From contig NC_089863.1 of assembly GCF_036373705.1 (NCBI RefSeq), positions 27,932,227-27,996,226 on the forward strand: a stretch of 64,000 bases of DNA. Reading direction: 5' to 3'. A program made the position numbers and the translations under genes. Source of the DNA: Amia ocellicauda. Lineage: Eukaryota; Chordata; Actinopteri; Amiiformes; Amiidae. Positions 34,410 through 47,291 of the stretch are shown piece by piece (position 1 is the first letter of the stretch; every line of letters starts with the position of its first letter). Under the pieces are notes generated by a model. That model was not told where the DNA came from. It did no database searches and worked only from the letters and a program-made list of their open reading frames with translations.

Positions 34410-34753
34410 GTTATTTCCTAATTGCTTATGGCTCAAAAGTATTATTATTATTCCCCACAAACTTGGGTGAAAAATGACTACAGACGATTTTTGAGATTTA
34501 CGATTATAAACTACTCACTTCTAAATCTTTTGTAGTCATGTTTGTATTACTTTAGTATAAATAAATGTTAATTTGGATTCGTATGTTGTTGTTTTTTTCT
34601 GACTTTATGTGAACGAAAATACACCAATTCGCCTATTTTCTCATTGGAAATAGGTACATTTCTAAATATCACTGTCCTGGTCACAAAAGCAAAGGTTGTG
34701 GGGAATAACAGCCATTTTCTATACCTTTGAGCCCTAAGCAATTAGGAAATAAC
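34410..34753. mobile_element. MITE with ~60-bp inverted ends
   Basis: The left end reads GTTATTTCCTAATTGCTTAT then GGCTCAAAAGTATT and ATTCCCCACAAAC. The reverse complement of the right end reads GTTATTTCCTAATTGCTTAG then GGCTCAAAGGTAT and ATTCCCCACAACC. About 345 bp, no coding sequence. Confidence 0.75.
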
Positions 34754-35119
34754 ATATGTATCTTTTTTTGACTCTTTATTACTTATGAAAAAGAGAAAAG
34801 GTGCAGAAAATCTGCTTACAATCGCAATTGTATTTTATTTTGTAACTACTCAGTTTGTTAAAACGAGAGTTGGGAATGTATGTCATAATGTGTGCCTTAC
34901 TGTTGTATATTGAAAATGTCTGCATTAAAAAACAAACAAAACAAAAATAATAATAACAAAAAAAAAACTATCAGTTGCATAGTACCATACAACCATATTC
35001 AATTATAAAGATATGCTTAAATTACTGTCACATGCAGACACTGTATATTCAGATTAAATTATGATGATCATAATCACAGAACGGAATATTAACCATTGCC
35101 TGTTCTTTGTATGGGTGAG

Positions 35120-35335
35120 CGTAGAAACGAACAGGCACCTTCTTGGTCAGCTAAATATCATATATGAGCGACGGGGTCCTTCCGCGTTGGCGTCTCGCCG
35201 TGTGACGCACAGGCAGGGAGTTCACGCTTTTCTTTCACCTCTAACGCCGGGTGGACGGAACCGGTACCGGACAGCGAACCGCCAGGCCCAGAGGCCTAGA
35301 GAAGCAGCGACGGGGAGCGGAGATCTTCTTTCGCC
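35120..35335 (+). promoter_or_regulatory. CpG-rich, TATA-less promoter / 5' UTR of MRPL9
   Basis: GC and CpG content rise sharply from about 35160 to the ATG (GAGCGACGGGG, GCGTTGGCGTCTCGCCGTG, GGGAGCGGAG), against AT-rich surroundings, and no TATA box is visible. This is typical of a housekeeping promoter. The transcription start cannot be placed. Confidence 0.55.
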
Positions 35336-38300
35336 ATGTGGGGCTGGAGTCGGGGCGCCCTTGCCGGCGTGATCCGGGAGTTCAGTAAAGTGACACTGTC
35401 CTCAGCTCAAGGCTTCTCTCATTCAGCGCGCAGGGTGAGTGTATTGTACAGTGTCCAACGCCAAAACTGATGCCAGTGTATGAGACGCAGGATACCTTTC
35501 ACTCGCGTCACCCCCTGCTTTAGAGGGAAAGTAAATAAACCATTTACACTATACAGCGGCACCGTGCATTGCATTTTAACTCTACCTAAGTGACAGATGA
35601 AACATATGTATATGCACAGCGATCCAGTCAGTTCCTTGGTTCCTCCACAGTAAACATGACAGTAAGTATTGCTGTCCGTGGCTGTTCAACAAACGCGACT
35701 TGCATTAAGATCGTTTTGTTTGAATAATATTATTAAAACAGAATATGGCCAGGGTGGACTGAATGGCCAGTGAACATGGTTGGGGTCAATTCCAGATGTT
35801 TTGGTGAACTCCAGTTTAATTCGAGAATTGGAATTTGTATTGATATAAAAGGAAGGATATAGAATTGGAATGAAAGGAAACGGAATTTAATTCTATTACA
35901 TTTCACACGTTACACATTATAAACGCTACTGATTGTAGTAGCATTGATACAGAATTTCAGATTATGTATTTTAAGCATGGCTCAAATAATACATTTTTTG
36001 CATTTTTAATGAGATTTATGGGGTTCTATTAATTTTATTATAACCTCAAAATATAAAAAAAAAAAACACAAAACAATTCTCTTTATTTTTGTAATGAGTA
36101 TTGTATTTTAATCCAGCATTTTGTATTCAAAACTCTTACATCTGAACTAAAGGGGATTAAATAATTGATACAAATAAATAACGACAACTGCAAGGACAAC
36201 ATGATGAAAATGCCCAAAAATTGGTTTTGAAATCTTTGAGCCATGCTTATGATGATATTGCATTCATGAAGTGTTAATCTGGATTATATATTGTTTCTAT
36301 TTTGTTCTATTTCAGTATTTATCTGCAGAAGCATACTCTACTTTTGTCATTTTACATGAGCTCATACTCCCTTATCATTCTGCTTGTACCTGCAACCCTA
36401 AACTTACCCAGGACTCCACAAAGGACCTAGAAAGCTGGTGCTCAGCAGCTTTGGGATCCTGTGTGAAAAACAAGCAGCTCCTGATAACTTTATGATAGGT
36501 CGCAATAAATCTAAAGAATTCAAACTCTTGTCCCAGAATTCTTTTAAAATCTCTAATATAAATGTTGTCAACTTTTTTTGAATTAAATTCAATTCAATTC
36601 CCTGTATCCTGTAGATTTTTTTGATTCCAATTCAATGGAATGGAATGGAATTGATATGGTGGTGAAACTACAGCTCTAAAGATGACTGACAAGCACTGCG
36701 ACTGTATGAGTGACTGATTCAGAAATGTGTATAGGCCTGCATACCATATTTCACAGTTCAGGATAAACCATCTGAGTGTGATGTAGGCCCGGGCTGAAAA
36801 GTGATCTCTGTGAGAATAGATTTTTTTTTTATTTTTCTTGTTAAATTATGTGAAAAAATAACCATTAAAAATGAGAAAATGTGGTAAGATTTAGTTAAGC
36901 GTGCAGATGAAGTTAGAAATGGTTTAATGGTTGCATTGGAGTATTGTATTGAGTACTTTTGCTAACATTTGCACCATGATGAACCTGGGTTTACGTTTTA
37001 GATTTTAATAAATGTAGATTTTTCATAAGCTTGGGATTGCATTGCTGTCGAGTAACGGTTAACGGCTAACAGTTCCGGCTGTTGTCGCCCTTGTTCTGTA
37101 TCTGTGGTGTTCAGTTGATTACTATTCGGATTAAGAGGTTTATACGGACTAGGGTGTGAGGTGTGAAACATGCTTGGGGACATTTTAGTTTCTGTACTGA
37201 TTAGTTAGTTGATTACATTTGCATATACAGGAAAGTGATACAAGTACAGAAAACTTGCTGTGCTAATCCTAAGTATTGCTACTCAGTGTTGCAGAGTTGC
37301 TATACAATTAAAAAATGTTGAGCTTTCCTCATGCTAATGTGAATCCTTTCTCTCTCTTCAGAGCACGGTGATCGTGGAGCGTTGCTGGCAGGTACCTTTG
37401 TCCAAGGAGGGCAGTCCCCCTAGGCTACACCCCCGCAGGCATCGGGTGTATCGATTGGTGGAGGATACCAAACATGCCCCCAAGGAGAAGCTGCAGCTGA
37501 TCCTGACCCAGACAGTAGCCAGTAAGTTGCCGGTATCCAATTACAGCATCCTCTAATGCCCAGTTTCCACTGTCCACGCTTAGGGGCACCTCAGCCTGTC
37601 CATGCCACACCCGTACACCTAAACACTGCTGCATTGCATTTTTGTTAGGTATAGCTGCCTCGGGAAGTGAATGTGTGACACCAAAAACAGCATTCTGGGA
37701 CACTCGACATTGTGGGAATTGGTGGTGGTAGTAGCGTTTTGGTTTGTAAACATGAAGAATCCAAAAAGTGGGATGGTGTCACAGGTGGTAGCGACACTCG
37801 ACCCCTTGCTTAAGGGGTACAGGTGGAGGTGCAGCTGAGCAACAGTGGAAACCTAAACCTGGAGGTGCACTTAAACGTGGCCACTGGAAATGGGGTATGA
37901 GAGTTACAGGATTGGATTGGAATTGAATTGCAGTGGTACTGGAATTGAACAAGAGGAAATGAGACCTAGCTCTTGCTTGTTTGGCTATTGTTGTTGATTT
38001 TAAAGATCTATACACTCTGCTGGGACAGGATGTGGGCTTTGCCTCACATTTAAGCTGTCTTTGTTCTTTTCGGTTGTTTGCAGAACTGGGGGGCCGAGGG
38101 GATGTGGTGTTCGTGAAGAAGTCTGTGGGCCGCAACAAGCTGCTCCCCGAGGGGCTGGCGGTCTACGCTTCTCCAGAGAACAAGCAGATGTTTGAAGAAG
38201 AGAGGCGGGTGAGTGGAGCAGCAGAGTTAGCGAGGTCGCCAACCCTGGTCCTGGAGAGAGACAGTGCAGCAGGGTCTCCAGGCCTGTGATTACGTTCCTT

Positions 38301-40067
38301 AAACCGGTGTCCTTTGCAAGCATTTCAAGGCATTTGAATATTGTTCTTTGCAGGGGAGGTCTAATGTCTCTTTGTCTTTCTTTTGTGCAGCAAATGCTAG
38401 AAGGGACCTTGGAGAACAGAGTCCAGACCCGCACTGGACAGCTGGTGAGCGCCTGGCCAAATTCCCTCCAGTTCAAAGCCGAATCTAATTGTTTTCGTCT
38501 TGCTGTTTGTAAATCACGTTACTCTCCTGTCGTCCGCAGACCGTGGAGTATCTGAAACAGTGCCGCCTTGAGGTGGGGATGAAGAACAATGTGGAGTACG
38601 TGCTGACCAAGGAGATTGTGTGTCGGCAGCTTCTCAAGAAGGTACGGGGCAGAGGGGCGGTTTGATTAGAGAGCGATCGGCCTCCCGAATCGTTTCTCGC
38701 ACGATTTGTTAGAAGGGTGGCAAAAATCTCTCTGAAGTAGGCCCTATAGATTTCTGTGGTCATTCCTGCCGTGCCTGCCCGGCCATCGCCACTGCCGTAA
38801 AGAGTACCGGAAATCCTTTTCCTACGACGCTTTTCCTCGATTAAATTCAAGATCTGCCAACGACTTGTGCAAACATTCCGGTTTGCAGTGAGGAAATAGT
38901 TATTCTTCCATAAAAATAAACCCGGAAAAAACAGGCTTATTGAGAGCAAATCTTCTGAGTTTGAACGTGTATTTATGTAAAAAAACTAAACAATAAAACA
39001 ACAACCCAGCTAAGGAATTACATTCTCAAGTATGTTCTTACTTGACCCTTAGAATTAGGCAATGCTAAATCTTTCTCTTTTAATGCACAAACAATTTCAC
39101 TCAAATGTTTATTTTCTGTCCCCCCCCTTCCCATCTCAGCTTGGCGTGTTTGTGCCACCCCATGCCCTGAATTTACCCGACGAGCCAATCAGGAGATGGG
39201 GGGAATACTGGTGCGAGGTCACGGTAGGTCAACCTCTGCTCCACTTTCTCGTGACCCTGCTGGAGGTGCAGTTTAGAGGCCCCAGCAAGGAGAGAACAGT
39301 CTGATGATGACAGTCTGGTGGCTGTGCGTGTTGGGTGCCCAGGTCAGACTTGTGTCCGTGTTTGTTTAATGTACAGTGGACTGCAATGAACATGTTCTGT
39401 TCACTTAAAAGCCATTTGCAGATGCAGGTAGTGGACACTGCTGTTGTAGCCTTTAGCAAGGTACTGTTCCCAGAATGCACAAGTAAAAACCCAGCAGTTT
39501 TCCTATTATATGCCTCACAATTTCAGGTTGTGACACAAGTAAAAAGTTGAAAAAGTCTGAAAAAGAGGGGTGAATACTTCCTACAGCCCCTGCATATTGT
39601 AAGTAGTCATGGAAAAGGACATCTGCTAAGAAATTGTAATCATAATAATAATTAGACACTGGGATGCGTTATGTGTGCCACTGCCACTCCTATGATTTCT
39701 ATCAATTTAGGGTGTGAATACTTTAGATTGCAGCTGATTCATGAATATTCGGGGTTGAGGTTTTTCAGAAGTGGTGGGGGGGCCTGGCGTGCTGTGCCGA
39801 TGTTGTCAAGATCACCTCACTTCTAAACTAAGTATTATGAAGCATCTGTTCTTTTTTATATTTTGTATTGTATTGATCTAAAGTTGTTTTGTTTTTTAAA
39901 TCTTGGTGCATCTCTTGCAGGTGAATGGCATTGACACCGTCCGCATCCCCATGCCCGTGGTCAACTTTGTGAAGCCCCGAAGACAGCGCTACAACAGGTG
40001 GCTCGCGAAGAAAGAAGCCGAAACCCAAAGCACAGGCGCGGGAGAGGCTGTGAAAGAAGACTCTTAA
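35336..40067 (+). CDS. mrpl9: Mitochondrial ribosomal protein L9 (bL9m), seven coding exons
   Basis: Component of the mitoribosome large subunit. Coding exons: 35336-35434, 37362-37521, 38084-38208, 38391-38444, 38540-38641, 39140-39223, 39921-40067; all introns GT-AG. Total 771 nt, 256 residues, close to the vertebrate length (~267). Residues 1-~33 ([20 protein letters not shown]...SARR) form a basic, acid-free-start mitochondrial targeting sequence apart from one Glu. Then [17 protein letters not shown], and the bL9 core [20 protein letters not shown] then [20 protein letters not shown], where the GxRGDxVxVKxGxxRNxLxP pattern binds 23S-type rRNA. The C-terminus reads [20 protein letters not shown]. 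Phases: intron 1 phase 0, intron 2 phase 1, the rest phase 0. No defects seen. Start chosen because it is the first ATG after the CpG-rich promoter and gives a good transit peptide. Confidence 0.93.
39426..39500. mobile_element. SINE fragment in MRPL9 intron 6
   Basis: GTAGTGGACACTGCTGTTGT, CCTTTAGCAAGGTACTG and AGTAAAAACCCAGC form the body of a fish tRNA-derived SINE. A matching 3' end (GACATCTGCTAAGAAATTGT plus ATAATAAT) lies at about 39615-39653, separated by ~100 bases of other repeat sequence containing GGGGTGAATACTT. Confidence 0.6.
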
Positions 40068-40290
40068 TGGAGAACTGTCCCCTCCCCGTCCCCAAAACCC
40101 ACCTCTCCACCTTGGCCGCAGCTGCAGAACTGTCCAATCCCGTCCAAGGTCATGTAAAGCCTGTTCTAACGGAGAGCTGTCCCCGACCAGAACAGGAGCT
40201 CGTGTTTGGAGTGGGGCTGCTCAGCTCAGACACTGTTTGACAGAGTGTTTATCTATTTACTGAACCTCAATTAAATCGACAACAACAACA
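40068..40290 (+). terminator. MRPL9 3' UTR with ATTAAA polyadenylation signal
   Basis: The sequence after the stop runs to CCTCAATTAAATCGAC (ATTAAA at about 40271), a variant polyadenylation signal ~200 bases after the stop. Cleavage is expected shortly after. Confidence 0.45.
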
Positions 40291-42681
40291 ATACAGAGAC
40301 CACCTCTGACTGAATCTCTTTACTAGTCAAGACCTGGATCTGCAACGCAGACTTATCTTAACTACTCTGGCGAGTGGCTTGCAATTCCTTTAGCGGTGAA
40401 TACATTTAAGTATAGAAAGTGTCCGGTTTCCCTTGAAGACGTACAGTGGTGAGGAGGACCATCCAGGGGACTCCCAACCCTCTGTGTCTTTTGCTCCACC
40501 TATGCTCTTGGACTCATCGAACCCTTAAATGGGGCGGTAGCTCGGCAAATCAAATTACCCTTGTAATCAGGTTTTGAAACGGACGGCTGGGTGAACATGT
40601 AATTAAAGGCCATCGAATTCTCAAAAACAAACCCATTTTCACAAGTCAAATTTTAGCAAATTCTTAGTTTGAGTTAGTAAGTAGAGAGCAGCGCTGTTGG
40701 AACAGAAACTCTTAGGGTTGAAAAGCAAGGAGTTGGAAGTATTTAAAACTCTAGGGGGTGCTTAAGGACAAACCATACTTTTGTTTTTTATGCAGCTCTT
40801 TCAGATTAGTATTGGCAGAGCACTAATACTCTCACACTAAGCTGTCTAAATATTCTGTCATTTTATCACATAATTGAAAGAAGCTACAAGCATGGAATTA
40901 AATGAAAACGTAGACCGCTCTGAGCACTGCAAACTCCAGTTGTAATAGCTGTGGACTTGTCAATCAAGACTTTGTGCTGAAGGCAAACTCACCATCTGCT
41001 TTTGATTAAGTTGGGGTCAAATTCCACATTGGGTCAAGGTCTGGGCTTTGTCATTCGCCAGTACACCTTTTAAGAAGAGGACTAAATAGAAACAAAATAA
41101 AGGAATGCTAGAGGCCTACAGGAAATTGGTAGCTTGTCAAGTACAGTTCATGTGCAGCTCTGCCCGGCCTTGACTGAGGTAGAACTTCACAGATTTAAAA
41201 CCACAACCTTGTAAAATGTAATTTCCTACCACTGTTTTTGCAGTAGTTGGTGGTTTGCTTTTCCCCTCTTTCAGGAAATTGACATTTTTCATTTGATTGT
41301 GATCTATTCAGGGTCTGCTTCACAGGGGCTCGGCAAGGAAATGAATGTGGGCCAATTTCAATACTGGACACACCGTGTGCTGCTCTAAAGAAAATACTGT
41401 TGTTCATGAGAAAATACAAATTTGATCAGATCACTCAGATAATTCACGCAAGGCCAGTGAATGATGTATTTCAAATAATGCAAGTGTTAAAACTACTTTT
41501 TAAAATTGGTGGTGGTAAGTTTGACAGCTTATAAATACAGTAATTCAAGGTGAAGTCTGCATTTCGTTCTTAATGTTGCTAATACAAGATACACATCAGT
41601 CATCAAAGTACAACTATTTTAAATATACATGTATGTACTTTGCAGAATACGAATATATTAATGGAAACAAGTACATACGTAGAAGGGGAGAGCGATTATT
41701 TTAGGACCTTCACATGACGTCAAAACGTCATAATAAATAGTGTTGATTTAAAAAAAAAAAAAAAAACGGTGTTGGCTCACGTCTGGTACCGACACTGCAA
41801 TTCAAAAGTGCGCAACGATTCATAAACTATCCCAACACGCTTTGGCAACTGTTGCTGTTTTATTTTCCAGGTTTCCCTGACCGATTTGGATTCCGGTTCA
41901 TTTAATGACTTATCTTTCACCGCCTCCCCATTTTCAGCGCAGGCGGGTCTCCTTCCGACAGTAGTAAAAAGATTGCGCACGTCTTTCCGAACGACCGGCA
42001 CCAGGTTCACATTCCTCGCTGCGCTTAGACGCGTAGGAACCACATGAGCATTAAAGCTCCCTCCCGTCAAATAACTCGTGTTTAACGATGGTAAAGCCTC
42101 TGCTACGATCCAAGATGATTGCCACAGTGTTTCCAAAAGTACTTTAAAAAATGCGCCCAGAAACCCGGCTGATCTTCGCGTAAAAGGACGCGTTTGTTCC
42201 CTGCAGAGCGCAAGTCGTTTACAGGTAAGTCAACTTCAACTCATGCATTGTGCACAGCGAGTTAAAATATAAAGTAAAGACAAGTAAAAGAGGATTACTT
42301 GACACGGTAATCTGGTGTATCCAGACTCGAGGTTTGTTAACGATTTGTTTTTTTTAAGCATTGAAAAACGATTGCATGGACGTGAAATACAGCTTAATTA
42401 CCGCCGTCTATTTAAAGTAATTTTATTTTATTTTTTTTTATGTTTGGGAGCGGTTACGGGTTTGCGGTAAACATGTTAGTTCTGTATCAATGCAGACTGT
42501 AAATATCTAACTGTGGTCACATTGTTTTAACAGCCACTGTTTCTAATCTTAATTAAACACCAAGTATTGATCGAAGGGGATAGAAGCGGTGCGCTTTCAA
42601 GCAAATGAGATCATCAAATGTATTTGCAAAGACTGACGATTGAATTGTGTCCAGTGATTGTCTATCTGAAGGGTATATTAT

Positions 42682-42736
<55 letters not shown>

Positions 42737-44437
42737 AATAATAATTGAGCACCCTCATTTATTTTGAAGAGGAGCATGGTACAGTACAAAACTGACAGCA
42801 GGGAAAATATTTTAGAACATGTGGATAGATGAAGATTTTCCTTCTGATATAACACAACTCTGCAATCATCAAATCCTTCAGTACACACAGGCCCACCAAT
42901 AAACACAGGAGTATTCTGGATAAATTCCGACTGGTACGACCCAAGCTACCTCCAGAAATACTTTCTGGTGCCACTACTATATAACCTTGTTGTGTTATTA
43001 TAGTTAACAGAAATTATGAGTCATATCTAGAGGTTTGTTCTGTCCCTCCTATAAGAAGTGGGAGCTTTATTTATTACAGTCATTGAAGTAAAATACACAC
43101 GAATCCTGAACGAACCCTTAAAAGTTATTCCAAAAGTTGCCATAAGACTGTTGTTGTTAAAACCTCGTGGCATGATCAGGGGAGGCATTTTAGCAGGGTA
43201 TCTCAATTCCCCCAATTTCTCTCAGCAGTACAAGACAGTGCCCTGGTTCACACGGAGCCTTTTCATTCGAGTATAGGTCGACACCCAGTTGTGTGCTGGT
43301 GCTGGCTGTGTTGATGCATCAGTGAGGCGTGATTGTGTCACTCTCAATCATGACTTTGAATGATGCATTGTTATTGAGTTGAAGGAGACGTTTAAAATTA
43401 GAAAAAGAGTTTGTGTGTGTGGGGGGGTGTGGATCTAGTCTTGTAAACTGACTGACCACCCCCCACCTCTGAGCAATTTCCATGACTTCTCAAATGAAGA
43501 ACCGACTTGTTCAGGGTTGTTTGAATGGAGTCCATTGATTTGATTTTCTCATCTGATGTAGTTGCGGTCGGTCGAGACCAGCCCTGGTCCTGGGGGAGCG
43601 ATCTGGAGAAGTGTGCCAAAAAAAAAAAATACAAATTGGGGTTTTGGATGGCCATCAACAATTTCAGCTCAGTACACAGCGAGCACATGTCATAAACATA
43701 ACATGCTGGTCTGTGGGCCTGAGTCATAGCACAGTCGGGGAACACAAACCAGAGTCTCTTGGCAGCGACTGGGAGTTCACCCTTGTACTCTTTATTTTAT
43801 TTTTATCAACTTTTTTAAATGATGCTTTGCCCCCCAGATGCTTCACATAATAACCACACTGATTATTTATGTATTAATTTAATTCCAATGTCATCTACAG
43901 CAGGATTTATATAAATATATAAATAAACCTATAGTAACACCATGCGGAGTTGGACGTCTGGAGCTCAGTAATCAAGTAGGGGAACGGTGCAAGAGAAATA
44001 CTTTTATTTAATACAGTGCTCAGGTGCTCTAATAAACAGATATACAGGTGGAGGCCTAAGCTAACACTTATACAGATATCCAGCCTAAGATAACACTACA
44101 CAAACAGGTCCCTCTCTATACATGTAACCAAGAAGAATAAAAACGAGGCATACCACTGACGACCCCAGGCACATTCTAAGTTCATAGTTCATAGACCTTT
44201 CCTGTCAAGCAATCGCCTCGCTCTCTCTCTGCATCATGATCTCTCTCTCTGTCTCCTTCTCTTTGCCAGTGTTTCACTCACTGTCTCTCTCTGTCACTGT
44301 CTAACTCTCTATGCTCCACACCAGGAAGCCTGTCACTTCCAGTTTTATCGAGGAGGGGAGCCAATCATGGAGGGAACAGTGGGTCAGGTGTCCCCCCGGT
44401 AATTTTCCTCTCCGGGAAGATGTAGGGCAGTTCAGGG

Positions 44438-44483
<46 letters not shown>

Positions 44484-44494
44484 GCATATATATA
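40291..44494. other. Intergenic region with a possible untranslated first exon
   Basis: 41716-41733 holds an ATGACGT...ACGTCAT inverted pair including a full TGACGTCA CRE-like site. 41780-42221 is CpG-richer and ends in CAG|GTAAGT (donor at 42222), which could be a plus-strand 5' exon. The minus strand there is open for ~150 codons without recognisable features. 42690-42745 is an ATT array. 44440-44478 is a (TA)n run. No supported protein gene. Confidence 0.35.
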
Positions 44495-44701
44495 CAGTGA
44501 GGGGAAAAAGTATTTGATCCCCTGCTGATTTTATACGTTTGCCCACTGACAAAAAAATGATCAGTCTATAATTTTAATGGTAGGTGTATTTTAACAGTGA
44601 GAGACAGAATAACAACAACAAAATCCAGAAAAACGCATTTCAAAAAAGTTATAAATTGATTTGCATGTTAATGAGGGAAATAAGTATTTGACCCCTTCGA
44701 C

Positions 44702-45654
44702 TTAGTACTTGGTGGCAAAACCCTTGTTGGCAATCACAGAGGTCAGACGTTTCTTGTAGTTGGCCACCAGGTTTGCACACATCTCAGGAGGGATTTTGTC
44801 CCACTCCTCTTTGCAGATCCTCTCCAAGTCATTAAGGTTTCGATGCTGACGTTTGGCAACTCGAACCTTCAGCTCCCTCCACAGATTTTCTATGGGATTA
44901 AGGTCTGGAGACTGGCTAGGCCACTCCAGGACCTTAATGTGCTTCTTCTTGAGCCACTCCTTTGTTGCCTTGGCTGTGTGTTTTGGGTCATTGTCATGCT
45001 GGAATACCCATCCACGACCCATTTTCAATGCCCTGGCTGAGGGAAGGAGGTTCTCACCCAAGATTTGTCGGTACATGGGCCCCGTCCATCGTCCCTTTGA
45101 TGCGGTGCAGTTGTACTGTCCCCTTAGCAGAAAAACACCCCCAAAGCATAATGTTTCCACCTCCATGTTTGACGGTGGGGATGGTGTTCTTGGGGTCATT
45201 CCTCCTCCTCCAAACACGGCGAGTTGAGTTGATGCCAAAGAGCTCGATTTTGGTCTCATCTGACCACAACACTTTCACCCAGTTCTCCTCTGAATCATTC
45301 AGATGTTCATTGGCAAACTTCAGACGGGCCTGTACATGTGCTTTCAATTGTTTTCTTGGTGACTATGGTCCCAGCTGCCTTGAGATCATTAACAAGATCC
45401 TCCTTTGTAGTTCTGGGCTGATTCCTCACCGTTCTCATGATCATTGAAACTCCACGAGGTGAGATCTTGCATGGAGCCCCAGACTGAGGGAGACTGACAG
45501 TTATTTTGTGTTTCTTCCATTTGCGAATAATCGCACCAACTGTTGTCACCTTCTCACCAAGCTGCTTGGCGATGGTCTTGTAGCCCATTCCAGCCTTGTG
45601 TAGGTCTACAATCTTGTCCCTGACATCCTTGGACAGCTCTTTGGTTTTGGCCAT
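44702..45654 (-). pseudogene. Frameshifted DD34E Tc1 transposase
   Basis: The start at 45654 reads [20 protein letters not shown], followed by the paired HTH region ([20 protein letters not shown]). The frame shifts near 45335 into the part with [13 protein letters not shown] and [15 protein letters not shown], and again near 45080 into [22 protein letters not shown] and [11 protein letters not shown], ending GFATKY. The three catalytic residues and the 34-residue spacing survive. Two frameshifts prevent a full protein. Confidence 0.9.
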
Positions 45655-45697
45655 GGTGGAGAGTTTGGAATCTGATTGATTGATTGCTTCTGTGGAC

Positions 45698-45792
45698 AGG
45701 TGTCTTTTATACAGGTAACGAGCTGAGATTAGGAGCACTCCCTTAAAGGGAGTGCTCCTAATCTCAGCTCGTTACCTGTATAAAAGACACCT
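45698..45792. repeat. Perfect 47-bp-arm palindrome with two opposed TATA boxes
   Basis: Arms 45698-45744 and 45746-45792 are exact reverse complements with one base (A, 45745) between them. Each arm contains CCTGTATAAAAGACACC, a TATAAAA box. The left arm's box faces the transposase ATG ~50 bases away; the right arm's box faces outwards. Confidence 0.9.
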
Positions 45793-47291
45793 GGGAGCCA
45801 GAAATCTTGCTGATTGATAGGGGATCAAATACTTATTTCCCTCATTAACATGCAAATCAATGTATAACTTTTTTGTTGATATTCTGTCTCTCACTGTTAA
45901 AATAAACCTACCATTAAAATTATAGACTGATCATTTCTTTGTCAGTGGGCAAACGTACAAAATCAGCAGGGGATCAAATACTTTTTTCCCTCACTGTATG
46001 TATGTATATGTATATTCCTGTCCCTTTTCAGCTTGGGCCATTGGGGCCTGTGTGAAACCTTAGGTCTTGTAGAAAAGCAATATATTGCAGCTGCTCTACA
46101 GTGAGGTTTGTTTGGGGACCAAAAAAGTTAAACAAACACAGATACATCACATGATTAAACAGACTCCCACGGACAAATCCACAGATAGCAATGAATCTTA
46201 TAGGAGAGGTTAAGGCTGTGTGTGCGGCTCGTGCCTTTTTTGGACTGATGCTGTGAGGTGGGAATAAGCAAAAAGGACAAAGATTGGGAACCAGGCAAAC
46301 CTAGTTTATGTCCAAAGAAAAAGAGTCCTTTATGGGAGATTTGGATATTTCCTAGATCGAGTGAGGCCTGGTCCTTCAAACTCAAGTACACAGCTTTCTG
46401 TAGTTTCCAATGTTGGCTCAATTTCAATCAACACGATATTTCGCCTTAGATCGAAACCGCTTAGAAAATCTGGAAGGAAATGGAAATATTAGTTAAATTA
46501 AGGGTTTAATTAAGTGATTGAACAAAAGGTTGGGTTGGGGATGGGAACCCCTGATTTAGACAACTTTCAGACTAATAACAGTTTATGAATCAACTGAGAG
46601 ACACTGAATAGAGTTCTCTTTGCTCAATGTCTTGGAAAAACGGTAAGGAAGACCAGGGCTAGTTGTCTCATGGGTAAGTTGTCTCCAGTGTAAGCCTGTA
46701 ACAGCATCAGTTGGAGAGGCAGCTAGAATACATTTTTAAGGCATCTGATATTTACTTTGGTCTGGCTCCAAATGAAACTTGAAAACTTCCATTTCTTGAT
46801 TGTTAAATGTAATGTTCTGATTCAAGTTTGATTGAAAACAATGTGAAGGAGCCACCTGCAATTTCTCCTGATTCAAATTGTCAACTTTAAGAAATAGTCC
46901 TTGATTCTGTAGAAAGAGAGAGTTTGCTATTAATAATAGATTTCTTACCTCATCAAACCTCACAAATGTGTAAGTTGCCTGTTTATGTCAGACTCCTGGA
47001 GTGGGTGGACCACCAGCATTACACATTGTACCTTTAAATGCTGTGAAATAAGCATGTTCTATAAATGTCAGATGAAATGTATATGAATATTGCTTTCATA
47101 ATATATCTGTTGTGTTATTGTTCGATACAAATGCAATAGATAGGATTATGACAACCAACCCCATATCATGTGACATCTTTCCCTGGGACGGGGCTCCATC
47201 TTGAATTGAGAAATGAACATTTAGACAATATCAATTTTGTACATTAGACAGGATTCTTTCATTCTATATAGATAACCATTTTATACAATGT

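Larger units (their letters stand above)
31857..35000. other. Non-coding region upstream of MRPL9
   Basis: 33030-33128 ends in GTCTGCTAATAAATAATAAT plus a long ATA array, a SINE tail. 33340-33405 has an AACCAGCAGGGAAGGTG block like half of the element at 58649. 34410-34753 is a MITE. No gene seen. Confidence 0.4.
44495..45996 (-). mobile_element. Tc1/mariner DD34E element (salmonid-type IR/DR ends), decayed
   Basis: 1.5 kb, ends CAGTGAGGGGAAAAAGTATT and (reverse complement of the right end) CAGTGAGGGAAAAAAGTATT, flanked by TA (44493-44494, 45997-45998). The inverted ends run ~210 bases with the AGTATTTGA motif repeated at their inner edges. The transposase is on the minus strand, frameshifted. 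A perfect 47-bp-arm palindrome lies upstream of the transposase start. Confidence 0.93.

Noticed and set aside
38700..38950. Minus-strand frame in an MRPL9 intron (38485-38949)
   Set aside because: Overlaps exon 5 antisense and has no recognisable domain.
43930..44440. Possible LTR-like block before the (TA)n run
   Set aside because: AT-rich with AATAAA-like words, but no second matching copy, no TG...CA ends and no retroviral coding sequence nearby.
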